NCBI GenBank assembly: GCA_003105305.1
Contig: PQAQ01000237.1
Location: 1-21,546 of the forward strand
DNA from: Candidatus Methylomirabilota bacterium
GTDB lineage: Bacteria; Methylomirabilota; Methylomirabilia; Methylomirabilales; Methylomirabilaceae
Direction: 5' to 3'
DNA: 21,546 nt
Both the position numbers and the translations under genes were made by a program. Positions 1-7,803 of the stretch are shown piece by piece. The notes under the pieces were generated by a model. The model was not told the DNA's origin. It ran no database searches and saw nothing but the letters and a program-made list of their open reading frames with translations. Within the stretch, counting starts at the first letter, position 1; each line of letters starts with the position of its first letter.

Positions 1-194
1 GCCCTCTTGATGGCCCCGCCCAACTGGCGCTGATGACCCGCGCAGTTCCCGGAAATCCGTCGTGGAATGATCTTCCCTCGGTCGGTAATGAAATTCCTCA
101 GCCGCTTTGCGTCCTTGAAATCGACCACCTCGATCTTATCAACACACCACTTGCACACCTTCTGTCGTCGAAAGCTCCGTCGCTTTTTCAGCAT
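1..194 (-). CDS. rpsR: 30S ribosomal protein S18 (3' end beyond window)
   Basis: Small-subunit ribosomal protein S18, which binds next to S6 on the platform of the 30S subunit. The visible part is the first 64 residues. It begins [17 protein letters not shown] and continues with the conserved core around [18 protein letters not shown] and the [15 protein letters not shown] stretch typical of S18. Cysteines in KVCKWC and GNCAGHQ are those of the zinc-ribbon-like S18 form. The ATG at 194-192 is preceded in frame by a TGA three codons upstream and by a purine-rich GAGGGGGG, so the start is secure. It lies 31 bp downstream of ssb and follows rpsF-ssb, the common rpsF-ssb-rpsR order; rplI is often next, but is outside the window. 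Confidence 0.96.
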   Translation of the reverse strand, partial: MLKKRRSFRRQKVCKWCVDKIEVVDFKDAKRLRNFITDRGKIIPRRISGNCAGHQRQLGGAIKR

Positions 195-225
195 TCGTCG
201 TCACCCCCCTCACTGTAATTGCGCT

Positions 226-615
226 TCAGAATGGCACCTCCTCTTCGCCGCGAGGCGGCTCCTCTTCGGAGAGCGCTGCATCCTTTCGTCCACCGATAAA
301 TTGTACCCGTTCTGCAACAACCTCATATTTACTGCGCTTCTGCCCATCCGGCGTGTCCCATGATCGTTGCTGGAGCCGACCTTCAACCAGCGCCTGACGC
401 CCCTTGCTCAGAAACTCGGCGCAGGTCTGTGCCTGCTTATCCCACACTACTACCGTGATGTAGCAGACCTCGTCCCGCCGCTCACCGCCTTTCGTCGTAT
501 ATGAACGATTGACCGCAAGATCGAAGTTGCACACGGTCATACCGCCGGGCGTATGTCGCAACTCAGGATCCCGCGTCAGATTCCCCAGCAAAATAACCTT
601 ATTGAAGCTCACCAT
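226..615 (-). CDS. ssb: Single-stranded DNA-binding protein
   Basis: SSB coats single-stranded DNA during replication, repair and recombination and recruits partner proteins through its acidic C-terminal tip. The 129-residue protein has one OB-fold (residues 1 to about 105) starting MVSFNKVILLGNLTRDPELR, with the conserved NFDLAVNRSY and VEGRLQQRSW stretches. A short linker leads to the acidic tip EEEVPF, a variant of the usual DDDIPF. It is shorter than E. coli SSB because the glycine-rich linker is minimal. The ATG at 615-613 has AGGAG seven bases upstream, inside the 3' end of rpsF. The two genes overlap by 17 bp, which indicates co-transcription and probably translational coupling. Confidence 0.96.
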   Translation of the reverse strand: MVSFNKVILLGNLTRDPELRHTPGGMTVCNFDLAVNRSYTTKGGERRDEVCYITVVVWDKQAQTCAEFLSKGRQALVEGRLQQRSWDTPDGQKRSKYEVVAERVQFIGGRKDAALSEEEPPRGEEEVPF

Positions 616-982
616 CCCCCGTCTCCTGGGTAGCGGTCATGATACTACTGCCCTCGATCGTGGCGCCAGACTTTACCTTAAAGCGCCCTCTCCGAGGTTC
701 CTCAGCCCTGACGACCGTCCCCTTGAGGACAGCCTCAGTGATCCGAAAACGCCGTTCGAGATCGGCCACGACCCCACCCGTACTATCCACTTTCATCAGG
801 ACATACTGGCCTTCTCGCCGTTTCTTCACCTCATAGGCAAGTCGCTTTTTTCCCCATTTCTGGACCTCCAGCACCTGCCCGCCTGTCTTGGCAACGATCT
901 CGCGAACTCCACCGATCTCTGCCTCAACACCGTCCTCCGTCAGGACCGGATCCAGAATCATGATCACTTCATATTGAGTCAC
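599..982 (-). CDS. rpsF: 30S ribosomal protein S6
   Basis: Ribosomal protein S6, partner of S18 on the 30S platform. The reading frame is open back to 1036, but the GTG at 982-980 is chosen. It is preceded by GGAGGAGGTGAAGAGA and gives the family-typical N-terminus (V/M)TQYEVIMILDP; upstream residues have no S6 counterpart. This yields 127 residues. The ferredoxin-like core is clear: KWGKKRLAYEVKKRREGQYV and the RRFRITEAVLKGTVVRAEE strand. The C-terminal tail of about 25 residues is variable in the family. It ends 17 bp inside ssb, and pth ends 19 bp upstream of the start. Confidence 0.95.
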   Translation of the reverse strand: MTQYEVIMILDPVLTEDGVEAEIGGVREIVAKTGGQVLEVQKWGKKRLAYEVKKRREGQYVLMKVDSTGGVVADLERRFRITEAVLKGTVVRAEEPRRGRFKVKSGATIEGSSIMTATQETGDGELQ

Positions 983-1001
983 TCTCTTCACCTCCTCCAG
1001 A

Positions 1002-1592
1002 TTACGCCACACAAGCCTCACGACTACCTCGAACATTATACCGGTTCATCGCTGCCTCAAGACCCTCCTGTACCAGCGCCTCTACGGCATCGGTGGCCCG
1101 CTGTACGGCGCCTCGTATCATCTCGCCTTCACGCTCATCGAACGGGTCGAGCACATGGGCCGCAGCATCCTGACCTTTCTGAGGTCGTCCGATTCCGACC
1201 TTGACTCGCAGAAAGTCGGCGCTGCCGATCGCCTCAATAACAGAACGAATACCTCGGTGTCCTCCGAAGCCCCCGCCCACCTTGACCCGCAACTGGGCCA
1301 AAGGCAAATCCAGATCGTCATGGACCACGATAATCCGACCCGGTTCAAGGTGGAGAGCCGCCTGCCATTTGGAGACACTGAAGCCGCTTTCGTTCATGAA
1401 GGTCACGGGCTTCGCCAATAACACTTGACTCCCATGAAGGAGGCCTCTCGCAAACAGCGAACGGTATCGACAACGCGTCAGCGCCACGCCGATCCGATCG
1501 GCCAACGTGTCCACAACCCAAAAGCCGACATTGTGGCGACTGCGCTCATACTCCGGACCGGGATTGCCCAAGCCCACCACGATCCACAACAC
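1002..1592 (-). CDS. pth: Peptidyl-tRNA hydrolase
   Basis: Cleaves the ester bond of peptidyl-tRNAs that drop off ribosomes, recycling the tRNA in the cytosol. The 196-residue length is normal for bacterial Pth. Visible landmarks are the N-terminal VGLGNPGPEYERSRHNVGF with the catalytic His of RHN, the KPVTFMNESG substrate-binding stretch, the HDDLDLP acid motif and GGGFGGHRGIRS. In E. coli the last motif is GGHNG, so an Arg stands at the Asn position; this variant is also known in other bacteria. The start is a GTG at 1592-1590 with two in-frame TGA codons just upstream, so no longer start is possible. It follows rplY by 30 bp and belongs to the prs-rplY-pth-rpsF cluster. Confidence 0.96.
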   Translation of the reverse strand: MLWIVVGLGNPGPEYERSRHNVGFWVVDTLADRIGVALTRCRYRSLFARGLLHGSQVLLAKPVTFMNESGFSVSKWQAALHLEPGRIIVVHDDLDLPLAQLRVKVGGGFGGHRGIRSVIEAIGSADFLRVKVGIGRPQKGQDAAAHVLDPFDEREGEMIRGAVQRATDAVEALVQEGLEAAMNRYNVRGSREACVA

Positions 1593-1622
1593 CGCACCTC
1601 ATCAGGCGATCGAACCGGCCTT

Positions 1623-2285
1623 CTATTTGCCTTCCTTGACCTCTTTGGTTTCCTTCTTGCCAACCACCTCCGGCTCAGCCGATTTCTCCCCCTCTGCAGC
1701 CGCAGCCCCTTCCGCCGCGACCCGTTGAATCAGCACCGTCACCACGGGCCTTGCCGGGTCGTCAAGTATCTTGATATCTCCCGGCACGGTCAGCTCGCGG
1801 ACATGGATGGAGTGGCCCAGATCCAGTTGGCTGATATCCACCTCGATGTGACTGGGAATCGCCCCAGGGAGGCATTCGATGGCGACCTCGCGCAGTTGCG
1901 GCTCCAACAGACCTCCCTTGAGCTTCACTCCGACAGCCTCCCCCACCAGTCTGAGCGGAACCTGGACCTTAATCTTGCGCTTCATGGAGACCTCGAGGAA
2001 ATCGGCATGCAGCGGTCCGCCTCGCACAGGATCCCGCTGCACATCCTTCACAATAACCGTCTTCGATTGCTCGTCGGTCCCATCCAGGGCGAGGGTGATG
2101 AGGACATTTTCACCGGCCCCGCTCCCCAATAGCTTCATCATCTCGAGAGGATTAATAGTGACCGCCATAGGCCCGGACTCGCCTCCATATACCACTGCGG
2201 GAATCAGCCGCTGTCTCCGAAGCCTTTTCGCCGCCTCCTTACCGGTCTGCGTCCGAACCTGCCCTTTCAACACTGCTTGATCCAT
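1623..2285 (-). CDS. rplY: 50S ribosomal protein L25/CTC family
   Basis: 5S rRNA-binding ribosomal protein of the long L25/CTC (TL5) type. The ATG at 2285-2283, after GGAAGGAGAG, gives 220 residues; the frame stays open ten codons further upstream without a better start. The N-terminal L25 domain (about residues 1-95) contains KEAAKRLRRQRLIPAVVYGG and the KTVIVKDVQRDPVRGGPLHADF stretch that contacts 5S rRNA. The C-terminal beta domain (about 96-190) has VQVPLRLVGEAVGVKLKGG and the HIEVDISQLDLGHSIHV motif. A low-complexity Ala/Glu/Lys tail closes the protein. It lies between prs and pth, a conserved order in many bacteria. Confidence 0.95.
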   Translation of the reverse strand: MDQAVLKGQVRTQTGKEAAKRLRRQRLIPAVVYGGESGPMAVTINPLEMMKLLGSGAGENVLITLALDGTDEQSKTVIVKDVQRDPVRGGPLHADFLEVSMKRKIKVQVPLRLVGEAVGVKLKGGLLEPQLREVAIECLPGAIPSHIEVDISQLDLGHSIHVRELTVPGDIKILDDPARPVVTVLIQRVAAEGAAAAEGEKSAEPEVVGKKETKEVKEGK

Positions 2286-2356
2286 CGTACTCTCCTTCCC
2301 GCACAGCGCGGGCAAGATTGCCTCCCGTCTCCGCGCCCTCGATCTGTGCCCCTCCG

Positions 2357-3295
2357 TCAGATGAACAGGCTGCTGACCGATTCCTCTTTGTGGATGCGGC
2401 GGATGGCCTCCCCCAAAAGGGGCGCCACCGAGAGGACTGTCAGCTTTTTACACGTGCCGGCCTCGGGAAGGGGGATGGTATTCGTTACGATCACCTCTTC
2501 AAGCGCCGATCCATCGATCCGCTCCACCGCAGGGCCGGATAGAACCGGATGTGTACAACCCGCAAAGATTCGCTTTGCGCCTTTTTCGAGCAACGCCGGG
2601 ACCGCCTGTGTGAGCGTTCCTGCCGTATCGATCATGTCGTCCACGATGACCACGTCCCGGCCATCGACGTCTCCGACGATATTCATAACCTTGGCCTCAT
2701 TGGGACCTGTCCGCCGCTTATCAATAAATGCGAGCGGACTGCCCAACCGCTTGGCGAATGCGCGGGCTCGCTCGACGCCGCCTGCATCCGGTGACACCAC
2801 CACGGCATCCTGCAACCTTCTCTCCTCAAAAAACCGCAACAGGACCGGCGCGGCATACAAATGATCAACGGGGGTTGTGAAAAAACCCTGAATCTGTCCG
2901 GCATGAAGGTCCATCGTCAGCACCCGATGCACGCCGGCCGCCGTTAACAAGTCGGCTACCAGCTTCGCGGTGATCGGCACACGCGGTTGAACCTTACGAT
3001 CCTGCCGCCCATAACCGTAGTACGGCATGACGGCTGTGATCCGCCATGCCGACGCCCGCTTCAAGGCATCGATGATCACCAACAGTTCCATCAGGTTTTC
3101 GTTGACAGGTCTGCACGTAGGCTGGATCACGAAGACATCGGCGCCCCTGACGTTTTCGAAAATCTGAACCAGGATCTCATCGTCAGCGAAACGCGTCACC
3201 TCGGCGTCGCCCAGCGGGGTATCGAGGTAGTCCGCAATCTCCTGCGACAATGCCGGATTGGCGTTACCGGAGAAGAGGATTAATCGATCAGCCAT
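2357..3295 (-). CDS. prs: Ribose-phosphate pyrophosphokinase (PRPP synthetase)
   Basis: Makes phosphoribosyl pyrophosphate from ribose-5-phosphate and ATP for nucleotide, His and Trp synthesis. The 312-residue length is typical. It shows both phosphoribosyltransferase-like domains: [20 protein letters not shown] and the ATP-contacting YGYGRQDRK, the [12 protein letters not shown] flexible loop, [18 protein letters not shown], and the PRPP-binding loop [13 protein letters not shown]. The frame is open upstream through the tRNA region, but the ATG at 3295-3293 matches the family N-terminus ([14 protein letters not shown]) and has GGAG eight bases upstream. That ATG overlaps the stop codon of a short leader ORF (TGATG), so prs translation may depend on it. 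The gene lies downstream of tRNA-Gln and ispE. Confidence 0.96.
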   Translation of the reverse strand: MADRLILFSGNANPALSQEIADYLDTPLGDAEVTRFADDEILVQIFENVRGADVFVIQPTCRPVNENLMELLVIIDALKRASAWRITAVMPYYGYGRQDRKVQPRVPITAKLVADLLTAAGVHRVLTMDLHAGQIQGFFTTPVDHLYAAPVLLRFFEERRLQDAVVVSPDAGGVERARAFAKRLGSPLAFIDKRRTGPNEAKVMNIVGDVDGRDVVIVDDMIDTAGTLTQAVPALLEKGAKRIFAGCTHPVLSGPAVERIDGSALEEVIVTNTIPLPEAGTCKKLTVLSVAPLLGEAIRRIHKEESVSSLFI

Positions 3296-3318
3296 CAGAT
3301 GCTCTCCACATACCGCAT
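3295..3318 (-). CDS. Putative 7-residue leader peptide upstream of prs
   Basis: A seven-codon ORF (MRYVESI) starts with ATG at 3318-3316. Its Shine-Dalgarno AGGAGG at 3328-3323, four bases upstream, is stronger than that of prs. Its TGA stop at 3297-3295 shares its last base with the prs ATG. The GGAG proposed for prs lies inside this small ORF. This is visible in the sequence; that it is translated and couples or regulates prs is inference. The peptide has no codon run for one amino acid, so classical attenuation is not indicated. Confidence 0.4.
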   Translation of the reverse strand: MRYVESI

Positions 3319-3369
3319 CGTTCCTCCTGCGTATCCACACATGACGTCGGCCTGCCGCCGCCAGATCTC

Positions 3370-3443
3370 TGGCTGGGGGGCGAGGACTCGAACCTCGATG
3401 TGCAGATCCAAAGTCTGCCGGATTACCCTTATCCGACCCCCCA
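3370..3443 (-). tRNA. tRNA-Gln (anticodon TTG)
   Basis: A full cloverleaf can be folded on the minus strand. The acceptor stem TGGGGGG pairs with CCCCCCA. The D-arm is GGAT/ATCC. The anticodon stem GCAGA/TCTGC closes the loop CTTTGGA, with anticodon TTG at the loop centre. The T-arm is CGAGG-TTCGAGT-CCTCG. The discriminator base is G and the CCA end is encoded. Total length is 74 nt including CCA. It sits between ispE and prs on the same strand, 51 bp before the prs leader ORF, so it is probably processed from a longer transcript. Confidence 0.96.
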
Positions 3444-3508
3444 GTAGGGGCGCCATATATGGCGCCCACCCGGACGCAATAGCGGGGCGCAATCCCTTGC
3501 GCCCCTAC
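3444..3508. repeat. Compact REP-like inverted-repeat element with two internal hairpins
   Basis: Immediately 5' of tRNA-Gln lies a 65-bp unit bounded by 10-bp perfect terminal inverted repeats, GTAGGGGCGC at 3444-3453 and GCGCCCCTAC at 3499-3508. Inside are a 20-bp perfect palindrome (3448-3467) centred on ATAT and a stem-loop with 9-bp arms (3484-3492 and 3497-3505). The ispE stop codon TAG at 3507-3505 falls within the right terminal repeat. The GTAGGGGCG terminal motif resembles REP/MITE-type repeats seen in many environmental bacteria. No second copy was noticed in this window. Confidence 0.65.
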
Positions 3509-4383
3509 CGTTCTGTCGCGAACAAAGGGTTCCGCTCCAGGGTGCGGCAGGCAACCGCGGCGATTCCGCTCTCGACTAAGCTTGACGCGACCCGCTTGGC
3601 CGCATCGGCCTCTCGCATGATGCCGAAGACCGTCGGCCCGCTTCCGCTCACCAACACCGGGCTTGCCCCCAACAGCAACAGCCGCTGTTTGAGGCTGGCA
3701 ACCGGCGGATAAGCCTCGAGCACGACGTCTTCCAGGCGATTAAAGCAGTGCGATAACGCCGCCTCAATCTGGCCAGCCTCAACCAAATCTCGCATTGTAA
3801 ACCCGGCTGTTTCAGAAGTCAACGGCAATCTCAATCGGCGGTAGACTGACGCCGTAGAGATCTCCATCCCGGGGTTGGCAATCACGAGCCACCGTGGCGT
3901 CAGCGCAGCCAGCTCCTCAACCCGCTCCCCTCGCCCCCTGATGAAGGCAGCTCCCCGGCAAAAGAACAGGGGCACATCGGAGCCCAACTCCGATCCGAGA
4001 CCGGTCAACTCCTCGCGAGGCCACCCCAGGTCGTACAAGAGGTTCAACCCCCATAATGTCGCCGCGGCGTTACTCGATCCCCCGCCCATCCCGCCGGCGA
4101 CGGGGATATGCTTCTCGATCCGAATACTGACCCCACCGTGAACGCCGCTGTGCCGCAGCAACAGATCGGCCGCCCGATAACATAGATTGTCCGGCCCTGA
4201 GGGGACCTTGGGGTCTCCGACGCGGATGGTAATCCCGCTCGTACAGCGTTCCAGGGTAATGGTATCGCAGAGTTCGGTCAGCGCCACGATCGAACAGATT
4301 TCGTGGTACCCATCGTCGCGCCGTCCAAGGACCTCCAGAAAAAGGTTGATCTTGGAAGGAGACGTCAGTATGACCTGTTTCAT
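3505..4383 (-). CDS. ispE: 4-(cytidine 5'-diphospho)-2-C-methyl-D-erythritol kinase
   Basis: GHMP-family kinase that phosphorylates CDP-methylerythritol in the MEP isoprenoid pathway. The 292-residue protein begins [20 protein letters not shown], the family N-terminus (SPAKINL). It carries the glycine-rich ATP loop [15 protein letters not shown] (about 94-108), the GSDVPLFF motif with the catalytic Asp (about 134-141), and the C-terminal [10 protein letters not shown] motif. The ATG at 4383-4381 is three bases after the stop of the LolB-like gene, with a weak AAGAG before it, suggesting translational coupling. The stop codon TAG lies in a repeat element, so the last few codons may have been reshaped by its insertion. 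Confidence 0.95.
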   Translation of the reverse strand: MKQVILTSPSKINLFLEVLGRRDDGYHEICSIVALTELCDTITLERCTSGITIRVGDPKVPSGPDNLCYRAADLLLRHSGVHGGVSIRIEKHIPVAGGMGGGSSNAAATLWGLNLLYDLGWPREELTGLGSELGSDVPLFFCRGAAFIRGRGERVEELAALTPRWLVIANPGMEISTASVYRRLRLPLTSETAGFTMRDLVEAGQIEAALSHCFNRLEDVVLEAYPPVASLKQRLLLLGASPVLVSGSGPTVFGIMREADAAKRVASSLVESGIAAVACRTLERNPLFATER

Positions 4384-4386
4384 CTC

Positions 4387-5214
4387 TTAAGGCAACCCGA
4401 ACAATGGGGCGATACCGGTGTCCAGGTTCACGACCTGCGCCCCCTGGACCGGCTCCGGAATTCGGAACAGCTCATGAGATAACTCAGGATTTCGTGTAGA
4501 GGACCGGTATGCCAGCTCCACCGCCACCCGCTTCATGGGCTCCTCCAGCAGCAGCGTGGGGACACCGTAGATCGCGGGCACGTACCGAAATCTCAGGCGG
4601 AGCGTTGTCCGATCGTACAGTTCCCCTCTCAGAAGACTCAGGTTGTCATCGGATATCCAGAGACGTTGCGTAAAGGGCGCATCCTGCCCGCGAAGCAGAT
4701 AGGCGCGATCATCATCCGGACCGTACAATTCCGTCGTCTCGACCCGAACGGCAAGGGGCGGCAGGCCGAGCAGCAATCGGACCAGATGGGCTGGCGCTAC
4801 GCGAAACCCCGTCACCTTGGCAACGTTCTCAGGGGTCGCGCGCCCCTCAACAAATAGATTCTGCAGCAGCGCATGCGCCATCACTCGGCGTCCGTCGCTC
4901 ACGATCACCAACGACGTCAATCCGCCCCAGCCGATGCTCTCCAGTCGAATCAGGTCAGGTCGCTCGACGACAACCGCCTCCTGCCCATACTCCTGCGTGT
5001 CTGCGCGCCGCACGGTGACGTCAAGGACGGCTTGCAGGGCGGTGATCGCCGCCTCTCGATCCTGCAGGGATCGCAGAATCTCCCGCGCGACCGGTCGCGA
5101 CGGGCGCGGCAGGTTCTGCGCCTCCGGAACGAGATCGACCGTGTAGAGCGCGCACCCACCCAGCGCGACTGCCGTGAGGAGCGTCAGGACACCTACGGTG
5201 AGGCGTCCGGTCAC
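4387..5214 (-). CDS. LolB-like / DUF4292-type outer-membrane lipoprotein
   Basis: A 275-residue lipoprotein. The signal sequence ends in the lipobox ALGGC with the acylated Cys at residue 21. The rest is a predicted beta-rich domain with no transmembrane segment, containing VERPDLIRLESIGWGG and SDGRRVMAHALLQNLFVEG. These stretches resemble the LolA/LolB barrel fold, where a domain cradles lipoprotein acyl chains and inserts them in the outer membrane. Supporting context: lolB lies beside ispE and prs in E. coli, and here the gene is directly upstream of ispE (3-bp gap). The GTG start overlaps the TPR gene stop by four bases (GTGA). Sequence similarity to LolB is weak by eye, so the role is inferred from fold cues and synteny. 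Confidence 0.6.
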   Translation of the reverse strand: MTGRLTVGVLTLLTAVALGGCALYTVDLVPEAQNLPRPSRPVAREILRSLQDREAAITALQAVLDVTVRRADTQEYGQEAVVVERPDLIRLESIGWGGLTSLVIVSDGRRVMAHALLQNLFVEGRATPENVAKVTGFRVAPAHLVRLLLGLPPLAVRVETTELYGPDDDRAYLLRGQDAPFTQRLWISDDNLSLLRGELYDRTTLRLRFRYVPAIYGVPTLLLEEPMKRVAVELAYRSSTRNPELSHELFRIPEPVQGAQVVNLDTGIAPLFGLP

Positions 5215-6977
5215 CTGCCCTCCCCCGAAGAGGAGAGCACCTCCCTGGCCTTGCTGAGCTTGCGCTGCACTGCCTCGTTGGCGCTATCGATGGCGAGCGA
5301 ATGTTCCCACTCTCTGATCGCCTCGGGAACCATCTGCTTTCTGAAGTACACATCTCCCAGATGTTCAAAGATGGTGGGATCCTCCTTCTTCGTAAGTTCT
5401 GCGGCGCGCTTCAGCTCCACCAAGGCTTCGTCGATCATTCCCTTCTTAAAATAGGCCCAGCCCAGGCTGTCTACAAACGCCCCGTTCTCAGGCTGAAGCT
5501 CCAACGCCTTCTTGACCAACGCCACCGACTCATCGAGCCGGATCCCCTCATCGGCAAACATGTACCCCAGATAGTTGTACGCGTCGGCATTCTTCGGATC
5601 GACAACCAACAACTTGCGAAAGATCGTTTCCGCTTTATCAATCTGACGACTCCGCTCAAAGGCCGAGCCGAGTTGATACAGATAGGCGGCATTGCTCGGT
5701 TCCAGACCGAGCGCGCGCTCAAGTTGCGGAATGGCCTGTCCATAGTTTTTTTGCTGGAAATAGATCAGACCCAATAGATACGGAATGGTGCCTTCATTCG
5801 GCTTGAGGGCGCCGGCCTTCGAGAGCATATCGCCGGCCTCGGCATACCGTTCCTTCTGACTCAGAATATATCCGCGGTGGAAGAGCGCATCCGGATAGCG
5901 GGAACTCTCTTTGGGAATTTGTGCCAGCGTGTCGAGAGCGTCGTCCAGGCGCTTGTCATCCTCAAGGGTCAGCCCCAGGTAGTAGCGGACCTCATGGTTG
6001 CCCGGTTCCTGCCGAAGGATGTCCCGAAAGACTCTCACGGCCTCCCCATAGGCTCTCTTTTCATAATAGATGAGGGCAATCCGAAGTTGGACCGAGTCGT
6101 TGTTCGGCTCCTGGTCGAGCAGCCGTTGATACTCAGCAAGCGCACCGTTCAGGTCCTTTTGCCTCAACAACAGATGTGCGACACGCTCCCGAATCTCGGT
6201 ATTTCTTGGATCGTCATCGAGCGCGCGCTGATAGGTCTTCATCGCCTCATCATATCGCTCTTGGGCTTCAAGGCTCATCCCGAGCGCTATTAATGCCGGA
6301 TTAAACTCGGAGTCACGCTCCAGGATCTCCCGAAAGATCAAGGCGGCCTGTTCCGGCTGTCCTTCTTCCAGGTAGAGCCGACCCAGATCGTAGCGGAGCG
6401 CCAGCGAACCGGGATCAATGTTCAAGGCTTTCCGGTATACAGCAATCGCCTCATCGACTCTCTTGGTCTCCCGATAGAGAACCGCAAGCTGCAGGTAAAT
6501 CTCGATCCGGCTGGGATCCAAGTCGACTGCCGCGCGGAGATACCGTTCGGCGACGGGCAGATTATGAAGGCTCTGATAGATCACGGCCAAGAGCAGGTGG
6601 GCTTGAAGGTTCTTCGCATCAAGGGCAAGCACATCCTCTCCCGCGCTGATTGCGCCCCGAACGTCGCCCCGCTTCATATACAGGGAGGCCAAATGATTGT
6701 GCATGACAACAGATCGGGAATCGACATCTAGCGCCGCCTTTTGCCACGTGATCGCGGCCTGATAATCCCCGGTCTGCTCCGCCAGCAGGCTCCTAATAAA
6801 TCGGTAGTACGCGTCGGGCTTTCCCTCTTCCTTCTCGGCTGTCTTGTTCGCAGGCGTCGTCCCCCGCATCGCGGGCTCGCCGCCCCTCTGCGCAGTCGCA
6901 CAACCGTATACGAGCACGACCAGCACTAACCATAGTACGAGCTGTTGCCGAACCCGTCCTGCTCCCGTCCTGCTCAT
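5211..6977 (-). CDS. Large TPR-repeat lipoprotein
   Basis: A 588-residue protein. Its signal peptide ends in the lipobox VLVYGC (Cys at residue 26), followed by a short linker and then tandem 34-residue TPR motifs covering nearly the whole chain to the C-terminus. About fifteen repeats can be counted by the recurring LG..Y...G....A...Y..AL..DP pattern, for example VYRKALNIDPGSLALRYDLG and AIPQLERALGLEPSNAAYLY. TPR solenoids are protein-binding scaffolds; lipidation implies attachment in the periplasm, probably to the outer membrane. The ATG at 6977 is preferred over a GTG two codons earlier because GAGGAG is five bases upstream of it. It overlaps the LolB-like gene, suggesting a shared role in envelope assembly. 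The specific partner is unknown. Confidence 0.85.
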   Translation of the reverse strand: MSRTGAGRVRQQLVLWLVLVVLVYGCATAQRGGEPAMRGTTPANKTAEKEEGKPDAYYRFIRSLLAEQTGDYQAAITWQKAALDVDSRSVVMHNHLASLYMKRGDVRGAISAGEDVLALDAKNLQAHLLLAVIYQSLHNLPVAERYLRAAVDLDPSRIEIYLQLAVLYRETKRVDEAIAVYRKALNIDPGSLALRYDLGRLYLEEGQPEQAALIFREILERDSEFNPALIALGMSLEAQERYDEAMKTYQRALDDDPRNTEIRERVAHLLLRQKDLNGALAEYQRLLDQEPNNDSVQLRIALIYYEKRAYGEAVRVFRDILRQEPGNHEVRYYLGLTLEDDKRLDDALDTLAQIPKESSRYPDALFHRGYILSQKERYAEAGDMLSKAGALKPNEGTIPYLLGLIYFQQKNYGQAIPQLERALGLEPSNAAYLYQLGSAFERSRQIDKAETIFRKLLVVDPKNADAYNYLGYMFADEGIRLDESVALVKKALELQPENGAFVDSLGWAYFKKGMIDEALVELKRAAELTKKEDPTIFEHLGDVYFRKQMVPEAIREWEHSLAIDSANEAVQRKLSKAREVLSSSGEGR

Positions 6978-7012
6978 CCGCACTCCTCGCGTACGCCGGC
7001 GCGGGACGTCGG

Positions 7013-7678
7013 TTATAACCGCCCCTTCATCGCCGATCCGAGCCTAGCAGGTCCGGAGGTCCGCGTCAACGCCGAATCCCTCGGGTGGGATCGCCTATGC
7101 GTGTAGTCGGCGACGGCTGCCAGCACACGATCCCGGCCCTCCTCAGACCTCGCGGAAAACGGGATAATCGCCCGGGCATCGCTCACATCCAGGGCTTGGG
7201 CCACACTACGGATCTGCACATCGCGGGCGTTCCGTCGAAGCTTATCGATCTTGGTCAGCACAGGGATCCACTCGATCGCCAGTTCACCAAGCAGCCGCGC
7301 CATAAGCTGATCTCTTTCTGTAGCTCCCTGTCGCGCATCAAGGAGCACGATGACAGCCCTGAGTTCGCGACGAGCAGAGAGATACCCTTCAACCAGTGGC
7401 CCCCATGCCTGCCGAATCGATTCGGGCGCCCTTGCATAGCCATAGCCGGGGAGATCAACCAGATAGAAATCCTGGTTTACCAGAAAATAATTAAGATACT
7501 GCGTTCGCCCGGGCGTCGCGCTCACGCGGGCCAGCCCGCGGCGGCGTAGCAGACAGTTGATCAACGACGACTTGCCGACATTCGAGCGGCCCACAACAGC
7601 GATTTCCGCCCGTTGTTCGCGCGGGAGCTGGGCGAGGGATGACACACTTTTTACGAACTCGACAGAGAGAATTTTCAT
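7013..7678 (-). CDS. engB: Ribosome-biogenesis GTP-binding protein EngB (YsxC/YihA)
   Basis: TRAFAC-class GTPase needed for assembly of the 50S subunit. With the ATG at 7678-7676 the protein has 221 residues and starts MKILSVEFVKSV, as expected. G-motifs are all visible: G1 GRSNVGKSSLI, G2 region SATPGRTQ, G3 DLPGYG, G4 TKID and G5 FSAR. The frame is open 24 more codons to 7750, but those residues are not family-like and no ribosome site precedes them. The ATG itself lacks a clear Shine-Dalgarno and sits at the expected transcription start of an extended -10 element (TGTTATACT), so a leaderless message is possible. A 10-bp palindrome GGTTATAACC covers the stop codon. Confidence 0.93.
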   Translation of the reverse strand: MKILSVEFVKSVSSLAQLPREQRAEIAVVGRSNVGKSSLINCLLRRRGLARVSATPGRTQYLNYFLVNQDFYLVDLPGYGYARAPESIRQAWGPLVEGYLSARRELRAVIVLLDARQGATERDQLMARLLGELAIEWIPVLTKIDKLRRNARDVQIRSVAQALDVSDARAIIPFSARSEEGRDRVLAAVADYTHRRSHPRDSALTRTSGPARLGSAMKGRL

Positions 7679-7684
7679 GGGTCC

Positions 7685-7693
7685 AGTATAACA
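7685..7693 (-). promoter_or_regulatory. Extended -10 promoter candidate for engB
   Basis: On the minus strand TGT-TATACT (7693-7685) fits an extended -10 element with 5 of 6 consensus bases in the hexamer. No convincing -35 lies 17 bases upstream. Transcription would begin near 7678, the A of the engB ATG. Confidence 0.35.
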
Positions 7694-7720
7694 CACCCTG
7701 CCCGAGACCGTCCTTTGTCC

Positions 7721-7749
7721 TTGACCCTTGCGTCTCGCCGTGCTAGTCA
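7721..7749 (+). promoter_or_regulatory. Sigma70-type promoter candidate for leuB
   Basis: TTGACC at 7721-7726, a 17-bp spacer, and TAGTCA at 7744-7749. The -35 is good and the -10 modest. It lies 54 bp before the leuB start in the engB-leuB divergent region, on the correct strand. Confidence 0.35.
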
Positions 7750-7803
7750 TGGGTGCTCGCAGCGAACGGGCTGTAGCGAAGGGATGTCTATTCGGGAGGA
7801 TTC

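Noticed and set aside
1425..2132. 235-codon plus-strand frame over pth and rplY
   Set aside because: Antisense to two secure genes, no ribosome site and no recognisable protein.
3421..3469. prs starting upstream at 3469 within the tRNA region
   Set aside because: That extension would translate through tRNA-Gln and has no family similarity; the ATG at 3295 gives the normal PRPP synthetase N-terminus.
7011..7020. 10-bp palindrome GGTTATAACC at the engB stop as a regulatory operator
   Set aside because: Too short to be significant and placed at the gene end; the overlap with a stop codon explains part of it.
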